This document shows, one piece after another, positions 1 through 6,977 of a DNA stretch of 11,844 nt. Position 1 is the stretch's first letter; each line of letters starts with the position of its first letter. Location: assembly GCF_036311985.1 (NCBI RefSeq), contig NZ_JAZDCJ010000082.1, one strand, 5' to 3'. Under the pieces are notes generated by a model. It made no database searches and was not told the DNA's origin. It worked only from the letters and a program-made list of their open reading frames with translations. The DNA is from JAZDCJ01 sp036311985 (GTDB lineage: Bacteria; Actinomycetota; Actinomycetes; Actinomycetales; Micrococcaceae). A program made the position numbers and the translations under genes.

Positions 1-612
1 GAACTTCCGGGACCGAAATTGGCTACCGCGGTCGCTATGGACAACACAACCGGCGACGTTGGAGGCCCCACGCCGGGCCACGGCGTCCTTGAGGGCGGCC
101 ACCGCCAGACCAGACTTCATCCGGCGGTCGATGGCGTAACCGACGATCCGTCCTGAGCAGGCGTCCTTGATCGCGCACAGGTAGAGCTTGCCCTCACCGG
201 TGCGGTGCTCGGTGATATCCGTCAGCCACGTGGTGTTGATGCTCTCGGCGGTGAAGTCCCGCTGCAACAGGTCGTCACAGACCGGCGGGCCGGGCTTCGC
301 CCCGCCCCGCTTGGCGCGGCGCACGGTGGCGGAGAAGATCTGCTGCTGAGAACACAGCCGCCACACCCGCCGCTCGGAGACCCTGTGGCCAGCCGCCTGC
401 AGTTCATCGGCGATGAACCGGTGCCCGAATTCCGGGTCATCGGCGTGGACGTCGTAGGCGGCGTCAATCAGATGGGCTTCCTCCCAGTCCCGGTCGCTGA
501 CAGGCCGGGCGTTCCACTTATAGAACGCCTGCTTAGAGAAGCCCAACACCCTGCAGGTCACCGTCACCGGAATCTCGGCGGCGGCAAGGTCACGGACCAG
601 CGGGTACATCAT
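1..612 (-). CDS. IS3-family transposase OrfB (DDE catalytic subunit), 3' end outside the window
   Basis: This is the catalytic half of an IS3 transposase. I translated the minus strand from the ATG at 612 and obtained 204 uninterrupted codons to the window edge. Residues about 50-87 form the HTH_21-type region (AAYDVHADDPEFGHRF). The rve integrase core follows, with the first catalytic Asp in TWLTDITEH (about residue 132) and the second in VVHSDRGSQ (about residue 194). The third catalytic residue, Glu, is expected about 35 residues later and lies off the window. The start overlaps the orfA stop as ATGA, in the -1 frame. The protein is most likely made as an OrfAB fusion by frameshifting, and possibly also by coupled reinitiation at this ATG. 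Confidence 0.9.
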   Translation of the reverse strand, partial: MMYPLVRDLAAAEIPVTVTCRVLGFSKQAFYKWNARPVSDRDWEEAHLIDAAYDVHADDPEFGHRFIADELQAAGHRVSERRVWRLCSQQQIFSATVRRAKRGGAKPGPPVCDDLLQRDFTAESINTTWLTDITEHRTGEGKLYLCAIKDACSGRIVGYAIDRRMKSGLAVAALKDAVARRGASNVAGCVVHSDRGSQFRSRKF

Positions 613-911
613 TTTGGGCGGGCCTGCCCGGGCTTCAGATTCGCCTGCGACAAGTAAGCGGTGGCCTGGCGCAGGATCTCGTTCTCCTGCTCCAGCTCAC
701 GGATCCGTCTGAGCATCCTGGCCTGCTCGGCTTTCCCCTCGGTGCTCTCGGCGGGTTCGAATCCGTGCTGGTCGAGGCGGTTCTCGTTTACCCAGGACTG
801 CAGCGCGGACCTGGACATCCCGAGGTCCTTACAGACCTGTACCTGGGTCATTCCTTGCTCGAGCAGCTCCAGGGCGCTGGCCTTGAACTCCTCCGAGTAG
901 ATCTTCGGCAT
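609..911 (-). CDS. IS3-family transposase OrfA (HTH and leucine zipper)
   Basis: This 100-residue protein is the usual length of an IS3 OrfA and binds the element's terminal repeats. It opens with MPKIYSEEFKASALELLEQG, the classic transposase_8 helix-turn-helix start. The recognition helix region is near VQVCKDLGMSRSALQSWV (residues about 24-41). A C-terminal leucine-zipper-like coiled coil, RRIRELEQENEILRQATAYL, spans about residues 68-88. Its last codons are CGC CCA AAA followed by TGA. In the IS3 family the OrfA coiled coil mediates multimerisation with OrfAB. The start at 911 is the only sensible ATG before the motif. Confidence 0.93.
   Translation of the reverse strand: MPKIYSEEFKASALELLEQGMTQVQVCKDLGMSRSALQSWVNENRLDQHGFEPAESTEGKAEQARMLRRIRELEQENEILRQATAYLSQANLKPGQARPK
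612..618 (-). promoter_or_regulatory. Programmed -1 ribosomal frameshift heptamer C_CCA_AAA
   Basis: On the minus strand the last bases of orfA read C CCA AAA in the orfA frame, which fits the X_XXY_YYZ slippery pattern, followed directly by the orfA TGA. A -1 slip here puts the ribosome into the orfB frame (CCC AAA ATG ATG). IS3 elements characteristically make the active OrfAB transposase this way. The motif is seen directly; its use is inferred. Confidence 0.7.
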
Positions 912-961
912 GATGAATATCCTCTCTGCTCCGCAGAGCAGTCAGGAAGTCAACCGAACCT

Positions 962-1066
962 TCAGCAGACCCGGACCATGGCGTAGCCGGTCCATTCGTC
1001 ATCCGCGGTGGTGGCGATGGTGGTGTCGTGGGCTGGTGCTGCCGGCCCGGTGTGCGTGGTGTCCAT
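962..1066 (-). CDS. Small ORF of unknown function (34 aa), possibly truncated by the IS3 element
   Basis: I do not recognise this protein. It starts at ATG 1066, preceded on the minus strand by a good AAGGAAGG ribosome binding site about 10 bases upstream. It begins MDTTHTGPAAPAHD, is rich in Thr and Ala, and ends DDEWTGYAMVRVC. It lies downstream of istB in the same direction. Its TGA stop coincides with the putative first three bases of the IS3 element, so the natural protein may have been longer. It could be an accessory ORF of the IS21 element or host DNA. The only support is the ribosome binding site and the context. Confidence 0.3.
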   Translation of the reverse strand: MDTTHTGPAAPAHDTTIATTADDEWTGYAMVRVC

Positions 1067-1117
1067 GATCGGTCCACCTTCCTTGCATTGATCGGGTTCT
1101 TCCTTGGGAACGGGTGC

Positions 1118-1966
1118 TCAGGTGGTGGCGGCTCCACTCCTGGCCCGGGTGGTGCGCAGCCGGTAGGAGTTGGTGCCGGTGTTGATGATGTGGGCGTTGA
1201 ACGTCAGCCGGTCCACGACGGCCGCGGCCAGTCGGGGGTCGGTGAAGGTCTGGCCCCACTCGCTGAACGACGAGTTGGATGCCGTGGCGATGGAGGCTCG
1301 TTCCTCTCGTTCGGTGATGATCTGGAAGAGCAGCTCGGCCCCGCGGGCGTCGAGGCTGACGTAGCCCAGCTCGTCCAGGCACAACAGGTCCAGACGGGCG
1401 TAGCGGCCCACCACCCGGGAGAGCTGTTTGTTGTCGGCGGCTTCGGTGAGCTCGTTGACCAGCGCCGCGGTGCTCACGTATTTCACCCGCCGGCCCTGCT
1501 CGGCGGCGGCGGTGCCGAGGCCGATCAGCAGGTGGGTCTTGCCGGTGCCGGAGTCCCCGAGCAACACCAGCGGCTCGCCGGCGTCGATCCAGGCCCCGGT
1601 GGCCAGCTGCGCCAGGCGTGCCGGCGGCAGGTCCTCGATCGCCTCGGTGTCGAAGTCGGCCAGGTGCTTGGTCCTGGGGAACCTGGCCTCCTTGATCCTC
1701 CGGATCCGGCGGCGGGCCTCGCGGTCGTCGCACTCGGCGGATAGCACCTCGGCCAGGTAGGCCTTGTGGGTCAGCCTCTCCCGGGCCGCGGCCTGGGCCA
1801 GCGGGGCGGCCTGGGTGCGGATGGTGGGCATGAACAGGGTCCGGCAGGCCGTGGCGATCGCGGCATCGGCGGCCTGATCACCCAGCCCGGTCACGGTCGG
1901 CGTCGGCGCCGGCGGCATGGACGGTCCGGTCAGCGTCGTGGGCTTGGAACCGGTGGTGGCGTTCAT
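1118..1966 (-). CDS. istB: IS21-family ATP-binding protein IstB (transposition helper)
   Basis: This is the AAA+ ATPase that assists the IstA transposase in target DNA capture. The 282-residue product has a Pro/Thr-rich N-terminal stretch of about 30 residues. It then has the IstB domain with Walker A GDSGTGKTH (residues about 137-145), Walker B LLCLDELG (194-201), and the family motif IATASNSSFSEWGQTFTDP followed by DRLTFNAHIINTGTNSYR near the C-terminus. The ATG at 1966 overlaps the istA TGA as ATGA, which supports this start and indicates translational coupling. The reading frame remains open far upstream through istA, but those codons belong to the antisense or out-of-frame reading of istA. 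The gene looks intact, though its partner is broken. Confidence 0.93.
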   Translation of the reverse strand: MNATTGSKPTTLTGPSMPPAPTPTVTGLGDQAADAAIATACRTLFMPTIRTQAAPLAQAAARERLTHKAYLAEVLSAECDDREARRRIRRIKEARFPRTKHLADFDTEAIEDLPPARLAQLATGAWIDAGEPLVLLGDSGTGKTHLLIGLGTAAAEQGRRVKYVSTAALVNELTEAADNKQLSRVVGRYARLDLLCLDELGYVSLDARGAELLFQIITEREERASIATASNSSFSEWGQTFTDPRLAAAVVDRLTFNAHIINTGTNSYRLRTTRARSGAATT

Positions 1967-2904
1967 GCTCGCACCCCCGCCGAGGCCAGCTCGTCGTAGG
2001 CGGCCAACACCGGCACGGGCCGGTGAAAACCGGCCGTTGCCGCCGCGGCGTGGGCGGGGACCATCACCGTCGGCACCGCAGCGGCGGTTGCCGCCTGCCT
2101 GACCCGGCGGGCCTCGACGGCGACCAAGTCCGCGTCGAAACGGGACATCTCGATGGCGGCGGCCATCCAGACGGCGATATCGGCGGCTGGCAGGGTACGG
2201 TGCAGCAACAGCACCCCGATCAACGCCCGAGTCCCGGGCCCGTCGCCGAGCTGGGTCCGGGCGGCGTCCCAGTAGCGTTGGTGGGCCTTGGTGAACACCC
2301 CGGACTTGCGGGCGGCGGCCAGGGCGGTGGCCCCGGCCAGCGCCCCGGGCTTGCGGCAGAGCACCTCCAGGTAATGATCCAGCACCAGGTCCTCGGTGAG
2401 CTTGTGCAGCGAGCGGGTGTGCACGGCCACCACCGCCCCGTCGGCGACGGCCGTCACGGTGCTCGCGCCCAGGCGGACCTGGACCCGGCGGCCAGCGTAG
2501 CGGGCTGGAACCGAGTAGTAGGACTGGCGCACGCAGATCCGGGATCGGGCATCGACCCGGCACGAGAGGGTCTGGGCCGGATCGAACGGCCCCTCGACGG
2601 GCAGTGCCCGCAGCTCGGGGGCCTCGCGGGCCGCGGCCGCCCCGACGGTCTCGGTGCGCCCGGTGATCCTCCGCCCGTCGTCGGCGGCATCCGCGGCGGC
2701 CATGAACGCGTTGAGTTCGGCCAGGGTGGCGAAGTCGGGCACCGGGACTAGATGGCGGCGCCGGAACCGGCCGACCTCGCCCTCGACCCCGCCCTTCTCG
2801 TGGGCGCCCTCGATGCCGGGGATGCAGAAGAAACTGTCGTAGCCATAGTGGGAGCGCAGGGCGATGAACCGGGGATTTTCCGCCCGTTCCCGGCCCAGCA
2901 GCAC
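1963..2904 (-). pseudogene. istA: IS21-family transposase IstA, 5'-truncated
   Basis: About 313 residues of the C-terminal part of IstA remain. The retained sequence begins at VLLGRERAENPRFIALRSHYGYD and contains GAHEKGGVEGEVGRFRRRH, which carries the third acidic residue of the DDE triad. A beta-rich C-terminal region follows (SYYSVPARYAGRRVQV). The N-terminal HTH and the segment with the first two catalytic Asp residues are absent. Homology stops around 2904-2910, and an in-frame TGA lies a few codons upstream (2923-2925). A GTG at 2904 could formally start translation, but the product would have no catalytic core. The upstream DNA reads as a different gene on the opposite strand, so the truncation reflects a rearrangement. 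The 3' end overlaps istB by 4 bp. Confidence 0.85.
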
Positions 2905-2916
2905 CCTGTGAGTATG
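2900..2916. other. Rearrangement junction joining truncated istA to the truncated coupling-protein gene
   Basis: IstA homology on the minus strand ends around 2904-2910, and coupling-protein homology on the plus strand begins at about 2910. Both genes lose their 5' portions at the same few bases, head to head. A simple IS21 insertion would have left a complete istA and a terminal repeat, so a deletion or inversion took place after insertion, or the contig is chimeric here. Confidence 0.65.
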
Positions 2917-4298
2917 ACAACCTCATTTGGCCCCACGCCGCCCGGGATGCCGAGCGGCTCCGGGCCCTCGCCGCCGGGCCGGGGGTGCCGCTGGCCAAGC
3001 TGGTCAACAACGGCAAGCGGCTTTACGCCTCCTGGGAATGGGTGCAGATCTGGCTCATGGGACCCCGGGCGGGCAAGACCACCAGTGTGTGCGTCCCCCA
3101 GGTCCTGGAGACCAAGGGGCCCGTCGTGGCCACCTCGAACAAGCGCGACCTCGTGGACCTGACCCGCGGGCCCCGGTCCCGGACCGGGGTGGTGTGGGTC
3201 CACGACGTGCAGGGCATCATCGGGGAAGAACCCACCTGGTGGTGGAACCCGCTGTCCTTCATCACGGGGATGGAGCGGGCCGAGGCCCTGGCGGACATCT
3301 TCGTGTCCTCGGCCACCAGTGCCGGGGCCACCCAGGACGCCTACTTCGAGTCCGACGGCCGCCGGCTGCTGGCCATGCTCTTCTACGCGGCATCGGTGGG
3401 GGGCAGGCCCATCACCGACGTGTTCGTCTGGGCCCAGGCCCCCGACGACAAGACCCCGCGGGACCTGTTGCTTGAGCATGGGCAGACGGCGGTGGCCGCC
3501 TCGCTGGCCAAGATCCAGCAGCTGACCCCGAAGCAGCGCGACGGCGTGTATGGGACCATGCGCCCCTGGGTCAACGTGCTGTCCTATGACCGGGTGGTGC
3601 CGTGGGTGCGGGACACCGGAGTGCTCGGCCGCGCCGAGTTCGACCCGAAACGCTTCGCGGCCTCCACCGACACCCTGTACCTGATCTCCAAGGAAGGTGC
3701 CGGGTCCACCCGGGCCATCGCCGGGGCCCTGGCGGTGGCGGTGCTGACCGAGGCCGAACAGATCGCCGCTCTGAACCCCGGCGGGCGGCTCTCCCCGCCG
3801 ATGACCGGGGTCCTCGATGAGGTCGCCAACGTCGTGCGCTGGCGTCAGCTGCCGGACGTGTACTCGCACTACGGCTCCCGCGGGATCGTGCTGTCCTCCT
3901 TCTTCCAGGGCTGGGACCAGGGCCTGGAGGCTTTCGGCGAGAAGGGCATGAAGAAGCTCTGGAGTGCGGCGAACATCCGGGTCGCCGGGTCGGGCTTGTC
4001 GGACTCCGCGTTCCTGCCGTTTTTGTCCCAGCTCATCGGGGACCACGACGTCATCCGCCGCACCTCTTCCACCCAGAAGGGCGGCCGGTCCGTGTCCACC
4101 GCCATCCAGCGCGAACGCCTCCTGGACGTGGGCGACCTCGCCGCCCTGCCCCGCGGCCGTGCCGTGCTGTCGACATCCGGTCTGCCGCCGGCGCTGGTGG
4201 AGCTGGAGCACTACAGCACCCAGCCCTACGGGCCCGACGTGACCGCCTCCAAGGACTACTACGAACAACTGGCCGCCCGAAACGCCGCCCAGCCATAG
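2910..4298 (+). pseudogene. Type IV coupling protein (VirD4/TraG/TraD-like ATPase), 5'-truncated
   Basis: This gene encodes the ATPase and C-terminal part of a conjugative coupling protein, which at the inner membrane links relaxase-bound DNA to a type IV secretion channel. Readable homology begins at about 2910 (EYDNLIWPHAARDAERL), and the frame is continuous to TAG at 4296-4298, about 462 residues. Walker A is MGPRAGKTT (3057-3083), Walker B is VLDEVANV (about 3808-3831), and a conserved FFQGWDQGLEAFG motif follows. The C-terminus has YSTQPYGPDV. The N-terminal transmembrane helices and true start are missing, lost at the same junction that truncates istA. A GTG at 2985 could initiate a 437-residue soluble ATPase fragment but has no convincing ribosome binding site. 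No relaxase or other conjugation gene accompanies it, so it is probably debris of a plasmid or ICE backbone. Confidence 0.82.
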
Positions 4299-4354
4299 CA
4301 ATACCACCTACAGCGGTCTTCAGTGGCTTCTAGATCTAAACCGCGTGAGGCGCC
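4299..4354. other. Short convergent intergenic region between coupling-protein fragment and ptx operon
   Basis: These 56 bases separate the stop codons of the convergent genes. They contain two short palindromes, TAGATCTA (4331-4338) and AGGCGCCT (4348-4355, touching the regulator's stop). No hairpin followed by a T-run is visible on either strand, so I cannot name a terminator. It is the likely left limit of the phosphite module. Confidence 0.3.
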
Positions 4355-5110
4355 TTACGTGTCGAAGTCGATCTCGATGCGAAAGACATCGGCCCTGAGC
4401 CACGAGACGGTGAGTTCCACTGGACGGCTATTCTGGGCAACGGCATCGGTTCGTGAGCGGATGGAGATGACCGGCGGGCGACCGCTGAGGCCGAGATGCT
4501 CGGCGACTTCCGGTGTCGCTGGATCGATAGCGACCCCGAACCATCCTCGTACGGGCTGGAGTCTGTAGTGATCAGCCAGCACGTCGTGCAGCGATGCGGA
4601 CGGCTCGAGAACTTGGGGCAAGTCAGGGACCAGGTGCGTATCGAGGAAGGTTTCGGCGAATCCGACCAGTTCATCGTCGATGTACCGGTCACGTGAGATC
4701 ACCAGCACCTGCTGCCTCGCGCCGATGTTCATCCGGCGGCGGACCTCGGGTGGCGGGTATTCGAGGCGCCAGCCCGTGGTGCGCACCTCGGGGGTGAGCC
4801 CGGCGCTACGAACACTCTGACTCCACGACGGCGGATGATGTCGACTGATCGTGTAATCGACTCGTCGGGAGACGTATGTTCCGCTTCCCTGTCGCCGACG
4901 AACAAGGTAGCGCCTCTCCAGCTCAGCCAGTGCTGCCCGCGCGGTGAGTCGGCTGACCCCGAGCTGACCGGCAAGCTCGTCTTCTGACGGCAGGCGAGTC
5001 CCCACGGGCTGGTCAGCGATCTGCTCAGCGAGGGAGTCCGCGGCGGCCAGGTACAACGGGGTGCGAGAGGCAGGCTTCTTCGTCTTGCTGTGATCGATAG
5101 GACCGATCAT
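4355..5110 (-). CDS. GntR-family (HutC/PhnF subfamily) transcriptional regulator of the phosphite operon
   Basis: This 251-residue DNA-binding regulator has an N-terminal winged HTH at about residues 17-80 (TPLYLAAADSLAEQI, then LPSEDELAGQLGVSRLTARA and GSGTYVSRR). A UTRA effector-binding domain follows (SVRSAGLTPEV, then PPPEVRRRMNIGARQQVLVISRDRYIDDELVGFAETF). The order is that of HutC/PhnF repressors. The ATG at 5110 is chosen because it overlaps the ptxD TGA as ATGA. The frame opens 12 codons earlier but would run into ptxD, and no strong ribosome binding site precedes 5110, which fits coupled translation. It is the last gene of the operon, so it probably autoregulates through the inverted repeat near ptxA. 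The ligand is unknown. PhnF of Mycobacterium smegmatis represses a phosphonate/phosphite-type transporter, whereas the classical ptx cluster uses the LysR protein PtxE. Confidence 0.88.
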   Translation of the reverse strand: MIGPIDHSKTKKPASRTPLYLAAADSLAEQIADQPVGTRLPSEDELAGQLGVSRLTARAALAELERRYLVRRRQGSGTYVSRRVDYTISRHHPPSWSQSVRSAGLTPEVRTTGWRLEYPPPEVRRRMNIGARQQVLVISRDRYIDDELVGFAETFLDTHLVPDLPQVLEPSASLHDVLADHYRLQPVRGWFGVAIDPATPEVAEHLGLSGRPPVISIRSRTDAVAQNSRPVELTVSWLRADVFRIEIDFDT

Positions 5111-6144
5111 AGGGCAGTAGGCGTTCCAGCAGATCCCACGCCACACGGGCGGTTGACGGCTCCGTGTGGTTCATGCCCTGCAAGGGCCTGCAGTATGGCA
5201 GTGGCGGCGTGCTCCTCAATTTTGAGACGAGTCGCGGCCACGGCAGATCCCAGGTGTGGCGTGAACAGCGTGCGGTCCTGCATCGCCAACAGCTCGGCGG
5301 AGATGGCAGCGGGCCGGTCCGGTCGGGACAGGTCCTCGAACTCGAAAACGTCAGCCGCGAAGCCACCGAGCTGTCCGGCGCGTAGGAGCTCGATCACCGC
5401 GGATTCGTCGACGACGGAGCCGCGGCCGACGTTGACGAGTAGCGCCCCCGGTCGTATTGACTCGAGCCGATTCCGGTCGAGCAAGTGGACTGTCTCCGCC
5501 GACAGTGGGGCGCAGACCACAACGGCGTCGCTGCGCTCCAGCAGGTCGGACAGGTCCGCACGCCGGATGTCGAGTAGTGCTTCATCGGCCGCCGATAGCG
5601 GTTCAGGGTCGAAGTAGAGCAACTCGGGTGCGAATCCCCGCAACATCCGTGCAACAGCCCGGCCGAGGTTGCCTGCCCCTACGATGCCGATCGTCGATCC
5701 TACGAGGGTCCTCCCGTAGAGCGTCGGCCGCCACCCGGCGAAATTCGAGCGCACCCGGCGGTCCCCGGCGGTGATGTTCCGCGCGAGCCCGATGAGCAGT
5801 CCGACCGCCAGTTCTGCGGTGGGCTCGGTCAGGAGGTCCTCGACCCTGGTCAGCCAGATGCCTCGCTCTGTGCAAGCCTCGACGTCGATGTTGTCGTTCC
5901 CTTTGAGGGCTCCCGCGACCACCTTCAGGTTGGGGCATGAGTCGAGGAGCTCTGCATCGACCCGGTCGGGCATGAACACCATCAATCCTTCGGCCTCTGC
6001 TGCGCGGCGCCGCACCTCGGAGGCCGGGAGACTGCTGTCGCTCTGGTTGGCGACAACTTCGCAGCTTTCGCTGAGCAATTCGAGGATCGGCGCATGCACG
6101 CGGTGCGTCAGTACGACCTTCGGACGTCGACTGTGTTGTTTCAT
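5107..6144 (-). CDS. ptxD: NAD-dependent phosphite dehydrogenase PtxD
   Basis: PtxD oxidises phosphite to phosphate in the cytoplasm while reducing NAD+. The 345-residue product belongs to the D-2-hydroxyacid dehydrogenase family but carries segments diagnostic of PtxD: VVLTHRVHAPILELL at the N-terminus, FMPDRVDA, GALKGNDNIDVEACT, PTAELAVGL, RSNFAGWRPTLYG, FAADVFEFEDLSRPDRP and AVNRP. Residues matching the P. stutzeri active site are present: Lys81 (K76), Arg241 (R237), Glu270 (E266), His297 (H292), Met58 (M53), Trp138 (W134), Tyr143 (Y139) and Arg306 (R301). The Rossmann motif is GAGNLG (156-161), and Asp179 after beta-2 favours NAD over NADP. The start at 6144 overlaps the permease stop as ATGA and has AGAGG about 6 bases upstream. 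A longer frame to 6327 would run through ptxC. The match is by recall, without an alignment, but the agreement is extensive. Confidence 0.93.
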   Translation of the reverse strand: MKQHSRRPKVVLTHRVHAPILELLSESCEVVANQSDSSLPASEVRRRAAEAEGLMVFMPDRVDAELLDSCPNLKVVAGALKGNDNIDVEACTERGIWLTRVEDLLTEPTAELAVGLLIGLARNITAGDRRVRSNFAGWRPTLYGRTLVGSTIGIVGAGNLGRAVARMLRGFAPELLYFDPEPLSAADEALLDIRRADLSDLLERSDAVVVCAPLSAETVHLLDRNRLESIRPGALLVNVGRGSVVDESAVIELLRAGQLGGFAADVFEFEDLSRPDRPAAISAELLAMQDRTLFTPHLGSAVAATRLKIEEHAATAILQALAGHEPHGAVNRPCGVGSAGTPTAL

Positions 6145-6977
6145 TGGAACCTCTTTCGCAACGCTCCGCCGAGAGCGTCGACTACGGTCACGGTGGCCAG
6201 GATGACGAGCAGGATTGCGGCGACCTCGTCGTACTGGAGGGTTCGCAGGGCGGCGATGAGTTCGAAGCCGATGCCGCCGGCGCCGACGACCCCGACGACG
6301 ATCGACGCTCGGAAATTGAGCTCCCACCTGTAGACGGTGACGTCGGCCATCTGCGGCAGCACCTGGGGCAGGATGCCGTGGAGAATCACTTGGGCCGGGC
6401 CGGCTCCTGTCGCCCTGGCGGCCTCGACAGGGGCTTCGGCAGCGTGCTCAATCGCTTCGGCGAAGAACTTTCCCACCATGCCGGCAGAATGGATCCCCAA
6501 TGCCAAAGCCCCGGGCAGCGCGCCGAAGCCGACGGCGGCGACGAATACGATCGCCATGATCAGTTCGGGCACTGATCGCAGCACGTTCAGGATGAGCCGC
6601 GCGACCCAGTAGATCGCCGGGTGCGGTGAGGTGTTGCGTGCTCCGAGCAATGCGAGAGGGACGGAGAGCAGCACAGCCAGTGCTGTGGCCGCGATGCTCA
6701 TTGTCATCGAGTCGAGCAGGGGCCCCCACCAGCTGTTCAGATGGGTGAAGTCCGGCACCCACATCTCGCTGAGCAGGTCGGCAATGTCGGCGAGGCCTGT
6801 GACCATGCGGTTGGCGTCGAGCAGACCCACGGCCCAGGCACTCAGGATCACCGCGACGAGGATCAAGCCCGTGATGGAGAACGAGCGCCTCCAGCCGGAT
6901 TGTGCCTGGTCGGTGATTCGCTGGTATTCCTGCTCTCTGCGATCCTCGCGCGGCACGCTGACCGCGGGGCTGCTCAC
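6141..6977 (-). CDS. ptxC: Phosphite/phosphonate ABC transporter permease (PtxC/PhnE family)
   Basis: This 278-residue inner-membrane permease has a charged cytoplasmic N-terminus of about 30 residues. Its first hydrophobic helix is at about 33-53 (ITGLILVAVILSAWAVGLL). Further helices cover SIAATALAVLLSVPLALLGA, LIMAIVFVAAVGFGALPGAL, ASIVVGVVGAGGIGFELI and AAILLVILATVTVVDAL. The EAA loop that contacts the ATPase is EAIEHAAEAPVEAARATGAG. The start is GTG at 6977, with GAGGA 6 bases upstream, overlapping the ptxB TGA as GTGA. PhnE-type permeases work as a homodimer, so one permease gene is sufficient. The assignment to phosphite rests on the adjacent ptxD. The protein alone could equally carry phosphonate or phosphate. 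Confidence 0.88.
   Translation of the reverse strand: MSSPAVSVPREDRREQEYQRITDQAQSGWRRSFSITGLILVAVILSAWAVGLLDANRMVTGLADIADLLSEMWVPDFTHLNSWWGPLLDSMTMSIAATALAVLLSVPLALLGARNTSPHPAIYWVARLILNVLRSVPELIMAIVFVAAVGFGALPGALALGIHSAGMVGKFFAEAIEHAAEAPVEAARATGAGPAQVILHGILPQVLPQMADVTVYRWELNFRASIVVGVVGAGGIGFELIAALRTLQYDEVAAILLVILATVTVVDALGGALRKRFQ

Larger units (their letters stand above)
1..964 (-). mobile_element. IS3-family insertion sequence, cut by the window edge
   Basis: The element comprises orfA (609-911) and orfB (612 to the window edge), a typical two-frame IS3 arrangement on the minus strand. The transposase-proximal end is not proven. On the minus strand, a TGAAGGTTCGG-type sequence beginning at 964 and lying about 50 bases upstream of orfA is a reasonable candidate for the left end. 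The matching inverted repeat would lie beyond position 1 and cannot be checked. A small stem-loop (CTCTGC, 3-nt loop, GCAGAG) at 924-938 sits in the leader just upstream of orfA. Confidence 0.75.
967..2910 (-). mobile_element. Remnant of an IS21-family element (istA truncated, istB intact)
   Basis: istA and istB are in the standard IS21 order and overlap by 4 bp. The left end, including the istA promoter, the left terminal repeats and the N-terminal coding part of istA, is missing at the junction near 2905-2911. The right end is probably in 967-1117, but I found no clear terminal repeat pair because the left partner is lost. The element cannot encode a complete IstA, so it is not autonomous. 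Confidence 0.75.

Noticed and set aside
1967..3016. Upstream extension of the istB frame to 3016
   Set aside because: The extension is an Arg/Pro/Gly-rich out-of-frame reading of istA. The ATGA overlap at 1963-1966 marks the real istB start.
2748..4307. 519-codon minus-strand open frame opposite the coupling-protein gene
   Set aside because: It is rich in Gly, Pro, His and Arg with no domain, and it is the antisense shadow of the coupling-protein reading frame in high-GC DNA. Only its last part overlaps unrelated istA sequence.
4331..4338. TAGATCTA palindrome in the convergent gap as a regulatory or terminator element
   Set aside because: It is short, has no loop or T-run, and is expected by chance at this length.
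5107..6144. Alternative annotation of ptxD as a generic phosphoglycerate or glyoxylate dehydrogenase
   Set aside because: The N-terminal THRVH, FMPDRVDA, ALKGxDN and C-terminal ADVFExED...RPDRP segments are specific to PtxD, and the gene sits with a PtxABC-type transporter.
6145..6327. N-terminal extension of ptxD to 6327
   Set aside because: The extra residues are Arg-rich and are ptxC read out of frame. PtxD similarity begins just after the ATG at 6144.
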